Origin: Beroe ovata
Lineage: Eukaryota; Ctenophora; Nuda; Beroida; Beroidae
Assembly: GCA_946803715.1 (NCBI GenBank)
Contig: CAMPET010000011.1
Span: 201,564 to 222,647 of the forward strand
Direction of reading: 5' to 3'
Length of the DNA: 21,084 nucleotides
Made by a program: the position numbers and the translations under genes. Each line of letters begins with the position of its first letter. Positions within the stretch are counted from its first letter, which is position 1. Below the pieces are notes generated by a model that did no database searches, was not told the origin of the DNA, and saw only the letters and a list, made by a program, of their open reading frames with translations. Of the stretch, positions 14,608 through 21,084 are shown one piece after another.

Positions 14608-14790
14608 TTCATCGAAGGCCGAAATGCAGTTCTTGTAGGATTTTACCCTACCCTCGGTGCGCGCGATTTTCAATCCGCCCCGAGGATATAACCCCGAGGA
14701 TAAAATCCCGCCAGGGATAAAATCCCGCCAGCAAGGGTAGGGTGAAATCCTATTCCTACAATGCAGTTCGGCCTTCGATGAAGGCGCGCG
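14602..14790. mobile_element. Fold-back element with 55-bp arms
   Basis: The left arm (14602-14655) has CGCGCCTTCATCGAAGGCCG, then ATGCAGTTCTTGTAGGA and TTTTACCCTACCCT. The right arm (14733-14790) is its inverse: AGGGTAGGGTGAAATCC, TACAATGCAGTTCGGCC, TTCGATGAAGGCGCGCG. The centre holds two GGATAAAATCCCGCCAG units. It overlaps the preceding inverted repeat by a few bases, so the two may form one compound element. Its right end (14768-14845) matches the copy at 5266-5335. Confidence 0.8.
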
Positions 14791-15438
14791 CGCCGCGCGC
14801 GAGAATGGGGAAACATGAGAGGTCAAATAAAATCTGACAACGGCGTACAACTACAAAGTCAGACTATAAGTATATGGCATAACGCGCCACAACGTCAGCA
14901 TTTATAATTAACTTAGGCTGCGCGCGCAAATTGAATATCAACAATCAATTTGAATTAAATTTAATTTTAATGAAAACATCGGAAACATCTTGCTGTTGCA
15001 GTGCTAAATATTGAAATTGAATTGAAGTGGGATGAAAACCATTTTCAAGTCACGATGTCAAAATCCAATTCCAAATGAAGTCCTTTTCAAATCTCAGTGA
15101 CATTGACATTCAATATTTCTATCTTATCAAAATGGTATGAATATTTTCATTTCATTTTCAATAATTCAGCTCCAGTGACCATCAAAACGAAAAAGATTTA
15201 AAAAGTCACTTCATCCAAGTTCAACCAAGTCTATAAACATCCATGTTGATGTATGAAAGACCTTCATGTAATTCTAGATCATGTTGACCATGTAAAAATT
15301 TGAATTGGAATTGGCATTGTGCCAATACATTTTACAGTGTAAAGTTATTAGTTAAAAGGATCAGTTGGACTTGAAATCAAAGTCTTCGTGGAATCAAAAA
15401 GAAATAAATATTACTGTGAGCGGCCATCTCGGTCATAT

Positions 15439-20967
<5,529 letters not shown>

Positions 20968-21084
20968 CTGGAGAGTGGGAGCAGAGAAGTGAGCAGAGGA
21001 GTGAGAATAGTGAGGAATAGCGGGGTGTGAGCAGAGGAGTGAGAGTGAGAGCAGAGGAGTGAGCAGAGGAGTGAGCAGAGGAGT
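20968..21084. repeat. GAGCAGAGGAGT minisatellite at right edge
   Basis: Degenerate GAGCAGAGGAGT units (about 12 bp) fill the visible part of the SUPT16H intron upstream of the exon 20866-20967 and run off the window. In gene sense this is again a long pyrimidine-rich run into the acceptor CTCTCCAG. Confidence 0.9.

Overview
This window is nuclear DNA from an intron-rich animal. All four recognised genes are highly conserved eukaryotic genes, three of them are split by short GT-AG introns, and codon use is mixed. Spt16 and ZIP11 differ clearly from my recollection of the human proteins, which suggests an invertebrate, possibly an early-branching one. I cannot name the lineage. One N at 14494 marks an assembly uncertainty.

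Layout. Positions 1-2378 hold only repeats, apart from a doubtful terminal exon at the left edge. An SRSF2-type SR splicing factor lies on the minus strand at 2379-3883: six coding exons, 223 residues, complete. After a mostly empty stretch come two plus-strand genes close together: a two-exon gene for an unrecognised 85-residue, probably single-pass membrane protein (5637-5979), and an intronless SLC39A11/ZIP11 zinc transporter (6214-7149). The plus-strand DDX39B/UAP56 mRNA-export helicase gene (7654-13365) has eleven coding exons and gives a complete 432-residue protein. A 2-kb repeat-rich intergenic region with fold-back elements separates it from the convergent minus-strand SUPT16H/Spt16 gene (15439-20967). 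Its 17 C-terminal coding exons (603 residues) are present and its N-terminal exons lie beyond the right edge.

Function. SRSF2 (splicing), UAP56 (spliceosome assembly and TREX export) and Spt16 (the FACT histone chaperone of elongating polymerase II) all serve mRNA production. ZIP11 is a housekeeping metal transporter. I read the exon structures by joining conserved protein segments at GT-AG sites; in the three multi-exon conserved genes every junction keeps frame.

The most interesting signals are not new protein systems. (1) Each gene whose start is visible has a splice-acceptor-like sequence 2-17 nt before its ATG, and two genes are packed 234 bp apart; this could mean spliced-leader trans-splicing with an operon, or simply 5'-UTR introns. 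(2) Tandem duplications have copied a splice donor (DDX39B intron 1) and a splice acceptor (SUPT16H). (3) SUPT16H introns carry several unrelated minisatellites, three with a 14-bp period, and one is made of repeated donor-like sites. (4) There is a family of CG-rich fold-back elements.
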